Position numbers and translations under genes: made by a program
Shown: in pieces, positions 44,874 to 55,576 of the stretch
How the letters are laid out: each line of letters starts with the position of its first letter
Position numbering within the stretch: position 1 is the stretch's first letter
Notes under the pieces: model-generated
What the model saw: the letters and a program-made list of their open reading frames with translations, nothing else
What the model was told of the DNA's origin: nothing
The model's database searches: none
From: Sphingosinicella terrae
GTDB lineage: Bacteria > Pseudomonadota > Alphaproteobacteria > Sphingomonadales > Sphingomonadaceae
Assembly (NCBI RefSeq): GCF_003347635.1
Contig: NZ_QDFY01000005.1
Coordinates: 62,001 to 126,000 of the forward strand
DNA: 64,000 nucleotides
Direction: 5' to 3'

Positions 44874-45131
44874 CTACTCCGCCGCTTCCCGCTGGCGCAT
44901 CAAAGCGGAGGAACCTCGCTTCTTTCTGGCTGGCGCGGCCACGGCTTCCGCGACTCGCGGGTTGAGCAGGGCCTTGAGATAGGCGCCGGTATAGGAGCGG
45001 GGTTCCTCCGAAACCTGTTCAGGGGTGCCTTCGGCGACGATCTCGCCACCCTTGTCCCCACCTTCGGGTCCAAGATCCAGCACCCAGTCCGCGGTCTTGA
45101 TGACTTCGCGCTTCGCGTGTGCTCGATCTGA
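44874..45131 (-). pseudogene. Displaced, diverged copy of the uvrA 3' end
   Basis: Translated on the minus strand, this segment reads [12 protein letters not shown]...[22 protein letters not shown]...[16 protein letters not shown] and then stops. It parallels the last 80 or so residues of the intact UvrA just upstream. Homology with 45168-45422 starts near 45131 and ends at the stop codon. Many substitutions separate the two copies, including a variable stretch before KKRG, so it is not a recent tandem duplication. It has no start or promoter and lies between the defence genes and uvrA. Confidence 0.88.
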
Positions 45132-45166
45132 CCGTCCCCCGGACGGTCCGCCCTTCGGGCACCACG
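45130..45166 (-). terminator. Hairpins after uvrA
   Basis: GACCGTCC/GGACGGTC (45130-45148) and GCCCGAAGGGC (45150-45160) form two adjacent hairpins immediately after the uvrA stop. No T-run follows, so terminator function is only probable. Confidence 0.45.
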
Positions 45167-45167
45167 A

Positions 45168-48416
<3,249 letters not shown>

Positions 48417-48772
48417 ACAGGCTTTCCGTTCCAGATTTGTTCTTGGTCTAAATGAGGCCGCGCCGGGCGTCAACGCGAAGGCGGGATGTGGGTGCCGCGC
48501 GGGTGGTTGGCAAGGCGGGGCGGCATGCCGTGGTCGCGATGGCGGGACTCCGGCCCCATTCAGTCGTCATCCCGGCGAAAGCCGAGATCTCAATGACTTC
48601 CGGGCGCACGAGTGGCCAAGAAGGAGAGAAGGGAGACCCTGGCCGCTTCGACGGGCTCAGGACAGGCCTTCGCCAGGATGACGAACGAGGGTTCTTCCGG
48701 AGCAGATCGACGACCGGCGGCGCTTTCCCCGGCCCCGCCGCTCGGCTAGCTCTTGCGGCGGGAGGGGTGCCG
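48417..48772. repeat. Intergenic region with GTCATCC...GGATGAC palindromic repeat
   Basis: No gene is seen. About 48558-48690 holds an element bounded by GTCGTCATCCCGGCGAAAGCC and GGCCTTCGCCAGGATGACGA, with GCTTCGACGGGCTCAGGACAGG inside. The uvrA promoter, including any LexA box, should be near 48420-48470; I cannot see a clear GTTC-type SOS box. Confidence 0.6.
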
Positions 48773-49558
48773 ATGTCGATGCTGGTTGTTCCGGGGGCCT
48801 TGCTGCTCTCGCTCGCGGCGGACGGTGCCGCGGCGGCGACGGGGTTCGAGCCGCTCGCGGCCGTCGGCGCGGCGACGGAGGCCGCGGACGGTGCCGCCGC
48901 GCCGCCGCTCCATTGCACCGGCGACCGCCGCTGGTGCGCGCGGATCGACCGGGCGGAAGCGAGGCTGGTGCTGACCGAAAGGGCGGGAGAGGATGCCGGC
49001 GCCGGCCGAAGCTGGGCATTGCCGCTGCCCGAGGACGGGATAGACGACCATGAGGTCTGGCCTCATCTCAGGATCGAGGCGGACGGCGCCGTCCTTGCGG
49101 GGGTGCTGCGCCGGCGCGGCACCGGCTTTGCCGGCGGCAGCGAGAGCTCGGCGGAGCTCGTGCTGGTGCGGCTGCCGGCCGACCGGTCGGCGCTGAGCGA
49201 GGCCGGCGAGCTGCCGGTTTCCGGCGGCGCCGACATCCGCGCCTGCTTCGACGCGGACGACCGCCGCGCCCGGCTCGGCGCCTGCTCGGACGAATATGAG
49301 TTCACCGCGTCGATCGCGGCGGAGCCGGTGGACGGGGCGCCGGCGGAGCTGCGGCTCGAGACTCGCGCCCGCACCTTTCCCGGCCGCCGCTCGCGCACCG
49401 AGGATTCGCTCGCGGGCCCGCCGCTGCGGCGCGGGGACCTGGTCTGGGCCGAGGATGCGGAATGCAGCTATCGAAGGCGCTTCACCTTCGATGCGGCGAG
49501 CGGGCGATACCGGCCGGACGAGGCGCTGCCGGAATGCAGCAATTATTTCGGGTTCTAA
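48773..49558 (+). CDS. Exported hypothetical protein
   Basis: The ATG at 48773 follows GGGAGGGG. The 261-residue product has a signal-like N-terminus (MSMLVVPGALLLSLAADGAAAA) and cysteines in pairs (HCTGDRRWCARID; ACFDADDRRARLGACSDEYEF; ECSYRRRF...ECSNYFGF). The HCTGDRRWCA motif and beta-rich sequence are seen in uncharacterised sphingomonad exported proteins. No catalytic motif is visible. It stands alone. Confidence 0.68.
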   Translation: MSMLVVPGALLLSLAADGAAAATGFEPLAAVGAATEAADGAAAPPLHCTGDRRWCARIDRAEARLVLTERAGEDAGAGRSWALPLPEDGIDDHEVWPHLRIEADGAVLAGVLRRRGTGFAGGSESSAELVLVRLPADRSALSEAGELPVSGGADIRACFDADDRRARLGACSDEYEFTASIAAEPVDGAPAELRLETRARTFPGRRSRTEDSLAGPPLRRGDLVWAEDAECSYRRRFTFDAASGRYRPDEALPECSNYFGF

Positions 49559-49898
49559 GGCGCGGGCGCGCGAGCGCGAGCCCTTCCTTCGCGGGAAGAC
49601 CATGCCGGCGTTTCAGGTTCGTGCCGGTGAGTTCCGGCCTGCTTGCGGGATGCCGCGGTGCGGGTGGGGACGCCCACGGGGACTCACGCGAAGACGCGAA
49701 GGCGCGAAGGGGTCCCCGCCGCGAGCCCGCCCTGCGTCATCCCCGCGGGGACCCGGCTCATCGGCGGCCGTCTGATCCGCGTTGCCTGCCCCTATGATGC
49801 GGCGCCTTCGTCGAAGCCTGCCCTGGCTTGGCCGAAGGCGGGCTGCGGCGGCGGCGGCGGGCGGCCATCCTTGCCGGGCTCCAGCGAAAGGGACCGTC
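49559..49898. repeat. Intergenic region with CGCGAAGACGCGAAG array
   Basis: No gene is seen. About 49684-49708 is ACGCGAAGACGCGAAGGCGCGAAGG, one of several copies of this array in the window (also about 28085, 54798, 58301). About 49737-49755 is CATCCCCGCGGGGACC, a short hairpin. Confidence 0.6.
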
Positions 49899-50459
49899 AT
49901 GGCCGTCCGCCGCTTCGCCCTGCTTCTCGCCGCCGCCGGGTCCGTCGCCTCGGCGCAAACGACGCCGCCGCCGCCGCCGGCCGCTGCGGTCCCGCCGCCG
50001 CCGCCCGCCTGCGAGAGCCCGGAGCATCGCCAGTTCGACTTCTGGGTCGGGCGCTGGGACGTCTATCCGACCGGCACCGACCGGCTGGTCGCGCACAGCC
50101 TGATCGAGAAGCTCTATGGCGGCTGCGCGATCCGCGAGAATTGGATGCCGCTCGGCCGGACGGGCGGCGGCAGCCTCAACGCCTGGCGGCCGGCGGAGCG
50201 GCGCTGACGGCAGGTCTGGGCGGATTCGTCGAACGAGTTCACCCACTATGAAGGCGGGATCGAGGCGGGCGCGATGGTGATGACCGCGCCGGCGACCCTG
50301 GCCGACGGCCGGGCCGGGCTCGCCCGGATGCGCTTCACGCGCGAGGCGGACGGATCGGTCCGCCAGGTCGGGACCCGGTCGGCCGACGGCGGCGCCACCT
50401 GGCAGCCGAGCTACGACTTCACCTACCGGCCGGCGCGGGAGGCGGGCGCGGGGGAGTAA
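49899..50459 (+). pseudogene. Exported protein gene interrupted by an in-frame TGA
   Basis: From the ATG at 49899 the frame reads a signal peptide (MAVRRFALLLAAAGSVASA), a proline-rich linker and RQFDFWVGRWDVYPTG...NAWRPAERR, then a TGA at 50205-50207. After it the same frame continues without further stops as RQVWADSSNEFTHYEGGIEAG...GTRSADGGATWQPSYDFTYRP to a TAA at 50457-50459. The two halves together give about 186 codons of a DUF1579-like secreted protein. The stop probably replaces a Trp codon (TGG). Either it is a recent nonsense pseudogene, a sequence error, or the first half functions alone. Confidence 0.82.
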
Positions 50460-50578
50460 ACGCGAGGGGGCGCCCGCCGCCGTCGCGGCCCGGCGCGTCC
50501 GGCCAATTGCCACGTCCGACGCTTGGTCTAGTCTCGAGCGGCCGAGTCGCGCCTCCTGTGCGGGCGGCAGGGGGGAAG

Positions 50579-51400
50579 ATGAGGCGGCCGCATCCGGAAC
50601 GGCATGAATCGGAGCTCGCCCGACTGGAGGGCGACGGGGCATCGAGCCTGCGGCGGAGCGTCCACCTCGCGCTCGATCCGAGCGCCGGCCTCACGTGGAC
50701 CAGCCTGTTCCTCATCCTCGCCATCGTGGCGGCGACCGCGGCGGCGGTGGCGGAGACCGAGCCGCTCCTTTCCGCCGGCAACGAGGCGCGCTTCCGCGCG
50801 GCGGAGATCGGCTTCGGCCTCGTCTTCACCATCGAATATGCGCTGCGCTTCTGGGCGGCGCCCGAAGGGGGAAGATCGCGGCTGGCCTTCGTCCGCTCGC
50901 CGGCGGCGATCATCGACCTCGTCGCGATCATCGTCACCGTCCTGCCCTTCATCGGCGCCAATGCCATGCTGCTCCGGCTGGTGCGGGTGGCGCGGCTGCT
51001 CCGCATCGCCAAGCTCGGCCGCTTCTCGCGCGCGATGCGGGTGATGGAGCGGGCGCTTCGCGCACGCGCCAGCCACCTCGCCGTTACCATCCTGGTCTTC
51101 TTCGTCTTCCTGCTGTTCGGAGCCTCGATCATCTACCTGATCGAGGGGGAGGGGCAGCCCGACAAGTTCGGGAGCATCCCGCGGGCGATGTGGTGGACCG
51201 CCGTCACCATGACGACGGTCGGCTATGGCGACGTCGTGCCGATCACCCCCCTCGGGCGGCTGGTGGCCGCCTTGATCTCGATCGGCGGAATCATGACCAT
51301 CGCGATCCCCACGGGCATCATGGCGGCGGCGTTCAGCGACCTGCTGAAGGAGGAGGAGGCGCTGGAGGCAGCCGCCGCGTCGCAAGCCGAGGCCGAGTGA
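50579..51400 (+). CDS. Voltage-gated-type potassium channel
   Basis: The ATG at 50579 follows GGGGGGAAG. The 273-residue protein has six membrane segments. S4 is LLRLVRVARLLRIAKLGRFSRAMR with regularly spaced arginines. The pore helix is PRAMWWTAVTMTTVGYGDVVP, holding the K+ filter TVGYGD, and S6 is LVAALISIGGIMTIAIPTGIMAAAF. No cytoplasmic RCK domain is present. It resembles KvAP-like bacterial Kv channels and probably adjusts membrane potential. It is convergent with the hydrolase gene, 13 nt apart. Confidence 0.93.
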   Translation: MRRPHPERHESELARLEGDGASSLRRSVHLALDPSAGLTWTSLFLILAIVAATAAAVAETEPLLSAGNEARFRAAEIGFGLVFTIEYALRFWAAPEGGRSRLAFVRSPAAIIDLVAIIVTVLPFIGANAMLLRLVRVARLLRIAKLGRFSRAMRVMERALRARASHLAVTILVFFVFLLFGASIIYLIEGEGQPDKFGSIPRAMWWTAVTMTTVGYGDVVPITPLGRLVAALISIGGIMTIAIPTGIMAAAFSDLLKEEEALEAAAASQAEAE

Positions 51401-51413
51401 CGGCGGGCCCGGC

Positions 51414-52340
51414 TCAATCGGCGGCCGACGGGCCGGGCCACGAGCCTTCCAGGAACCTTGCCAGCACCGGGCCGACTTGCTCCGGGCGCTCGTAGACGAG
51501 GTTGTGGCCGAGATCGGCGAAGACGTGCGCCTCGGCGTTCGGGAAGGCGGCGACCAAGGCGGCGTGGTGTTCGGCCGGGAAGATCTCGTCGCGGCCGCCG
51601 GAGAGGATCAGGACCGGCGCGCGAATGTCGGCGGCGTGGCGGCCGGCGGGGAGGTCGGCGAGCTCGCGGATGACCGCACGCCAGACGTGGGGCGGGACCG
51701 CGCGGATCTCGGCGTCGATGGAGCGGGCGAGCGCCGGATCGACCGGGGTCGGGCTCGCCGACGGGCTCCATTGGCGCAGGAATTCGTGATTGGAGTCGAT
51801 CGGCGCGCGCAGGCCCATGATCAGAGCCCAGAAGGGATCGCCGCGGCGGACCGGCACCAACGCGGTCGAGCCGATCAGCACGAGCCGATCGACCCGATCG
51901 GGATGGTCGGCGGCGAGCTGCATCGCGACCAGGCTGCCGAGCGAGTGGCCGGCGATCGCGGCGCGCTCGATGCCCATCGCGTCGAGGAAGAGACGGGCGT
52001 CGTCGACGAAATGCGCGAGGGCGTAGCAGCAGGCGGGGGCATCGGAGGCGCCATGGCCGCGCTGGTCGGGGATCAGGATCCGGTGCCGCTGCAGCTGCGG
52101 CGCCAGCATCGTCCACACCCGGCTCGTGTCGGTATAGCCGTGGAGGAGGAGCAAGGGCGGCCCGGCCGGATCGCCGAGCTCGACATAGGCCAGCCGGGTT
52201 CCGTTCGGCAGGGTCACCTGGCGCTTGCGCTCCGCCCAGCCGGCCTGGTCGATGGGCCGGGCGGCGAGGACCGGCGCCGACAGGGTCGCCAGCACGCAGA
52301 CGAGCAGCGACATCGCGACCCGGAGGCGAAGCGCGGTCAT
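51414..52340 (-). CDS. Secreted alpha/beta-hydrolase
   Basis: The ATG at 52340 follows GGAGGATCGC and overlaps the upstream gene stop by 4 nt. The 308-residue product has a signal peptide (RVAMSLLVCVLATLSAPVLAA), LLLHGYTDTSRVW, PDQRGHGASD, the elbow IAGHSLGSLV, the acid SGGRDEIF and the base DLGHNLVYE. It is a classical esterase or lipase-like hydrolase in the periplasm. Co-expression with a sterol-desaturase family protein points to a lipid substrate (inference). Confidence 0.9.
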   Translation of the reverse strand: MTALRLRVAMSLLVCVLATLSAPVLAARPIDQAGWAERKRQVTLPNGTRLAYVELGDPAGPPLLLLHGYTDTSRVWTMLAPQLQRHRILIPDQRGHGASDAPACCYALAHFVDDARLFLDAMGIERAAIAGHSLGSLVAMQLAADHPDRVDRLVLIGSTALVPVRRGDPFWALIMGLRAPIDSNHEFLRQWSPSASPTPVDPALARSIDAEIRAVPPHVWRAVIRELADLPAGRHAADIRAPVLILSGGRDEIFPAEHHAALVAAFPNAEAHVFADLGHNLVYERPEQVGPVLARFLEGSWPGPSAAD

Positions 52341-53059
52341 GCGATCCTCCGGCCGAGCAGCATCGCGCCGAGCCGGCTCGATCCGCCCTCGTGGAAGCCG
52401 ACCTCGCCCTCGAAGCGCTCGGGGTTGGCGAAGGTGCCGAAGATGATGTCGTAGAGCGGGATGTCGCCGTAATTGCGGCCGTGGATACCGCGCTCGTGAT
52501 GGAGGCTGTGGCTCTCCGGCCGGGTCACCAGGTAGCCGAGCCAGCGCGGCGTGCGGATATTGGCGTGCTGGAACATCGAGCAGAAGGTCGCGGCGACGTT
52601 GACGAGGATCGCCGCCTCGGCACCGATGCCGAAGCCGAGCACCAGGCAGAGGCTGCCGAGAAAGGTCCAGCCGAGCATGTCCAAGGGGTGGAAATAAAAG
52701 GCGCCCCAGATGTCCACCCGCTCGGCGCTGTGGTGCATCTGGTGGAACCAGCGCCACAGGAAGGGCGCGTTGTGCATCGTCCGGTGCCAGACGTAGATGC
52801 CGAGCTCGAGCAGAAGGAAGCCGCCCGCGACCTGGAGCCAGAGCGGCAGAGTGTCGGCGGGCAGCAGCCGGTGGGCGCCGAGCCAGCCGTCCCACATCAG
52901 CGGCGCGAAGGTCGCGGCGGAGAAATAGAGCAAGGCGAAGGCGATCCCCTTCAGCCGCCAGCGGCGCACCTCCGGGAAGGCGCGCGCCCGCACCAGAAGG
53001 TCGATCGCGGCGAAGCCGGCGAACAGACCGAAGGCGATATAATGATAAAGACCCAGCAT
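52337..53059 (-). CDS. Sterol desaturase / fatty acid hydroxylase superfamily protein
   Basis: The 240-residue membrane protein has hydrophobic segments at the N-terminus and centre and the eight-histidine di-iron motifs WHRTMH, HQMHHS and HSLHH. These are diagnostic of the FA_hydroxylase superfamily, which oxygenates or desaturates lipid chains. It is first in a two-gene operon with an alpha/beta-hydrolase, divergent from a TetR regulator that probably controls it. Confidence 0.92.
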   Translation of the reverse strand: MLGLYHYIAFGLFAGFAAIDLLVRARAFPEVRRWRLKGIAFALLYFSAATFAPLMWDGWLGAHRLLPADTLPLWLQVAGGFLLLELGIYVWHRTMHNAPFLWRWFHQMHHSAERVDIWGAFYFHPLDMLGWTFLGSLCLVLGFGIGAEAAILVNVAATFCSMFQHANIRTPRWLGYLVTRPESHSLHHERGIHGRNYGDIPLYDIIFGTFANPERFEGEVGFHEGGSSRLGAMLLGRRIA

Positions 53060-53140
53060 GACCGCTCCTGACCTGGCACCCCTTGCCCGGGCCGGCAGAT
53101 ACAGGCCGAACGCCCTGCCGCTCTAGCAGCTTCGCGGTCG

Positions 53141-53163
53141 CTTTTCACCGCGGTGGAGAAAAG
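53141..53163. promoter_or_regulatory. Candidate TetR operator in divergent promoter region
   Basis: CTTTTCACCGCGGTGGAGAAAAG is an imperfect inverted repeat centred on ACCGCGGT at 53150/53151, with 7 of 10 positions matching per arm. It lies between the sterol-desaturase operon and the tetR-family gene, where an autoregulatory operator is expected. Confidence 0.5.
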
Positions 53164-53211
53164 TCCGCCTTTCTGATAGCTTGCTCCGCATCTTCGGGAG
53201 GACGAGCCGAC

Positions 53212-53880
53212 ATGGTCGATCGCGTGCTGCAGAAAACCGCACCGGCGGTACGGTTGGAGCCGCCGGCCGCGCAGACCAAGGGCGAGCGGACGCGGGCGCG
53301 GCTGCTCGACATCGCCTATGATTCGATCGTCCACAAGGGGTTCGCGGCGACCTCGATCGAGGAGCTGGTCGAGGCGGCGGGGATCACCAAGAGCGGCTTC
53401 TTCTACCATTTCAAGGACAAGAACGACCTCGCCCGGCAGCTGCTCGACCGCTTCCTCGGCGAGGACAATGAGATACTCGACACGCTGGGGGCGCGGGCGC
53501 GCGAGCTGACCGACGACCCGCTGCAGAGCTTCCTCATCTTCCTCAAGCTCTATGCCGACGTCATGGACGACATGCCCGAGCTCCATCCCGGCTGCCTCGT
53601 CGCCACCATCACCTACCAGGACCAGATGTTCGACGCCGAAGTGCGACGGATGAACCGCGACAGCGTGCTCGCGCTGCGCGAGCGCTTCGGCCACTGGCTG
53701 ACCGAGATCGCGCTCGAGCATCCGCCGCGCGCGCCGGTCGACCTCGACGCCCTCGCCGACCATGTCACGGTCATCGTCGAAGGCGCGATCATCCTGTCGC
53801 GCGCGCTCGGCGACCGCCGGCTAATGGGCCGCCAGATGCGGCTGTTCCGCGACCAGGTGAAGACGATCTTCGGAGGGTAG
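53212..53880 (+). CDS. TetR-family transcriptional regulator
   Basis: The ATG at 53212 follows GGGAGGACGAGC. The 222-residue protein has the N-terminal helix-turn-helix TRARLLDIAYDSIVHKGFAATSIEELVEAAGITKSGFFYHFKDKNDLARQLL (about 27-80). The C-terminal ligand domain includes HPGCLVATITYQDQMFDAEVR. It probably represses the divergent sterol-desaturase/hydrolase operon and itself; the inducer is likely a lipid. Confidence 0.92.
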   Translation: MVDRVLQKTAPAVRLEPPAAQTKGERTRARLLDIAYDSIVHKGFAATSIEELVEAAGITKSGFFYHFKDKNDLARQLLDRFLGEDNEILDTLGARARELTDDPLQSFLIFLKLYADVMDDMPELHPGCLVATITYQDQMFDAEVRRMNRDSVLALRERFGHWLTEIALEHPPRAPVDLDALADHVTVIVEGAIILSRALGDRRLMGRQMRLFRDQVKTIFGG

Positions 53881-54255
53881 GGGGGACTCCACTCGTCATC
53901 CCGTCTTCAGAGCGTACGAAGAAATCGATCACGGATGCTCCGGCTGCCGTCTCCGGCCGTGCATACCGATCGATGAAAGTCTCCGTCATCCCAGCGAAAG
54001 CCGGGATCTCGCTGGCTTACGGACTCCCGCTCAGGCTCCGCGGATAAGGAAAAGAGATCCTGGCCTTCGCCAGGATGACGGATAGGGGCATTCGCCACCC
54101 GCTCGTCCGCGCGGATGCAGGCAGGTAATAAACTCCCCTTATGCCTGCCGTCGCGGCTTTCATTGGCGGTGCGGAACGGTTTCCCCGATATCGGCCTCGT
54201 CGCCCGGCGAACCCCTGCCCCCTTCGGCCGGGCGACATCAAAAGGGAGACTTATC
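53881..54255. repeat. Intergenic region with GTCATCC/GGATGAC repeats
   Basis: No gene is supported. Elements at about 53896-53905, 53986-54020 (GTCATCCCAGCGAAAGCCGGGATCTC) and 54055-54083 (GAGATCCTGGCCTTCGCCAGGATGACGG) form a long hairpin pair. The stretch 54184-54255 probably holds the promoter of the UrcA gene. Confidence 0.65.
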
Positions 54256-54585
54256 ATGTTGCGCCCCTCGACCCTGCTTGCCGCCTTGCTCGCCGCCGCG
54301 GCTTCCGTCACCGCCGTCGCTGCCGTCCCCGCCGTGGCGGCGCCGCCCGCCGCGCCGACCCGGACCGTCAGCTTCGCCGATCTCAACCTCGATGCCGCCG
54401 CCGGCCGGTCGCGGCTCGCCCAGCGGCTCCGCGCCGCGGTCCGATCGGTCTGCGGCACCGCCTTCCCGGCCGACCTTCGTGCCCAGGCCGAGATGCGCGA
54501 CTGCCGCGCCGACAGCCTGGCGGCGATCGGCGCCGACCGCCGGGCCGGCCGGGTCGACGTGAGCGAGGTCGCCGGCACCCGCTGA
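54256..54585 (+). CDS. UrcA family protein
   Basis: The 109-residue protein has a signal peptide (MLRPSTLLAALLAAAASVTAVAAVPAVA) and the UrcA pattern VSFADLNLDAAAGRSRLAQRLRAAVRSVCG...AEMRDCRADSLAAI with two cysteines. This is a small exported alphaproteobacterial family of unknown role. AAAGGGAGA lies upstream of the ATG and a strong terminator lies about 110 nt downstream, so it is monocistronic. Confidence 0.9.
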   Translation: MLRPSTLLAALLAAAASVTAVAAVPAVAAPPAAPTRTVSFADLNLDAAAGRSRLAQRLRAAVRSVCGTAFPADLRAQAEMRDCRADSLAAIGADRRAGRVDVSEVAGTR

Positions 54586-54694
54586 CCTGGTTTCCTTCGT
54601 TTTCCGTGCTTTCCGAGTCGTCGGTGATTCCACCTGACTTGAAAGCACTCCCGCCCCTTCGGCGGTGCTCCTGGCCCCTCGCACCGCCGGTCCC

Positions 54695-54735
54695 GGAGGC
54701 GGCGCCGTCATCCCCGGCGCCGCCTCCTTTCTTTC
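54695..54735 (+). terminator. Rho-independent terminator after the UrcA gene
   Basis: GGAGGCGGCGCCG pairs with CGGCGCCGCCTCC around a short loop and is followed by TTTCTTTC. Confidence 0.85.
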
Positions 54736-55084
54736 GTGCGGCGAGTTCGGGCGTGTTCTGCCTGCTTCGGCGTCTGGCGCCGCCTCCGGAATTTGGCACG
54801 CGAAGCCGCGAAGACGCGAAGGGGACCGGCCCACCGTCTCGTCATGCTGGCGAATGCCAGCATCTCGTTCCACCTTCGGAAGAAAAGGGAGATCCCGGCC
54901 TGCGCCGGGATGACGGTGGGGTGGTCTCGGGCGCGCTTCGCGGCTTCGCGGCTTCGCGGCTTCGCGTGCACAGGGACTGAGGTGCCGCCTCGCAGAGGCC
55001 CGCGGGAAAGGCGGCGACGATGGCCCCTTTCCACCGCTGTCATTTTCGATAAGCTGCACGGAAAAACAGGGGGGAGGCCCACTC
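54736..55084. repeat. Intergenic region with three repeat types
   Basis: No gene is seen. ACGCGAAGCCGCGAAGACGCG (about 54798-54818), a GTCATGCTGGCGAATGCC...GGCCTGCGCCGGGATGACGG palindromic pair (about 54842-54915) and a GGCTTCGCGGCTTCGCGGC array (about 54941-54967) occur in order. Confidence 0.65.
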
Positions 55085-55576
55085 ATGCGTCACTGGCCGT
55101 TGCTCGCTTGCGTCTCGCTCGCCGCCTCGGCGGCGCAGGCGCAGGACGTCGTCCGCACCGGAACGGCGCAGGCGCCGATCGCCACGTCGGTCGAGCTGCC
55201 GCCGGACAGCCGGATCGTCTATGTCAGCGGCACCGTCCCCGAGGTCGCCGATCCCTCCGCACCGGAAGGGTCTGTTCAGCGCTACGGCGACACCGCCGCC
55301 CAGACCCGGTCGGTGCTCCGCCGGATCGAGGCGCAGCTGCGCGCCCACGGCCTCACCCTCGGCGACATCGTCATGATGCGCGTCTTCCTGGTCGCGCCGC
55401 CGGGACAGGCGCGGATGGACTTTGGCGGCATGATGACCGCCTATCGCGAATATTTCGGCACCGAGATTCAGCCTAACAAGCCGGCGCGGTCGACCATGGA
55501 AGTGGCCGGGCTCGTCGATCCCGGCTGGCTGGTCGAGATCGAGGTCACCGCCGCCGAGCCGGAGGCGCGCTCGTGA
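55085..55576 (+). CDS. Exported RidA family protein
   Basis: The 163-residue protein carries a signal peptide (MRHWPLLACVSLAASAAQA), unusual because RidA enamine/imine deaminases are normally cytoplasmic. The RidA core is clear: RIVYVSGTVPEVA, AAQTRSVLRRIEAQLRAHGLTLGDIVMMRVFL, YREYFGTEIQPNKPARSTMEVAGL with the conserved arginine. A strong GGGGAGG precedes the ATG. It overlaps the next gene by 4 nt (GTGA), so the two are translated together. Confidence 0.88.
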   Translation: MRHWPLLACVSLAASAAQAQDVVRTGTAQAPIATSVELPPDSRIVYVSGTVPEVADPSAPEGSVQRYGDTAAQTRSVLRRIEAQLRAHGLTLGDIVMMRVFLVAPPGQARMDFGGMMTAYREYFGTEIQPNKPARSTMEVAGLVDPGWLVEIEVTAAEPEARS

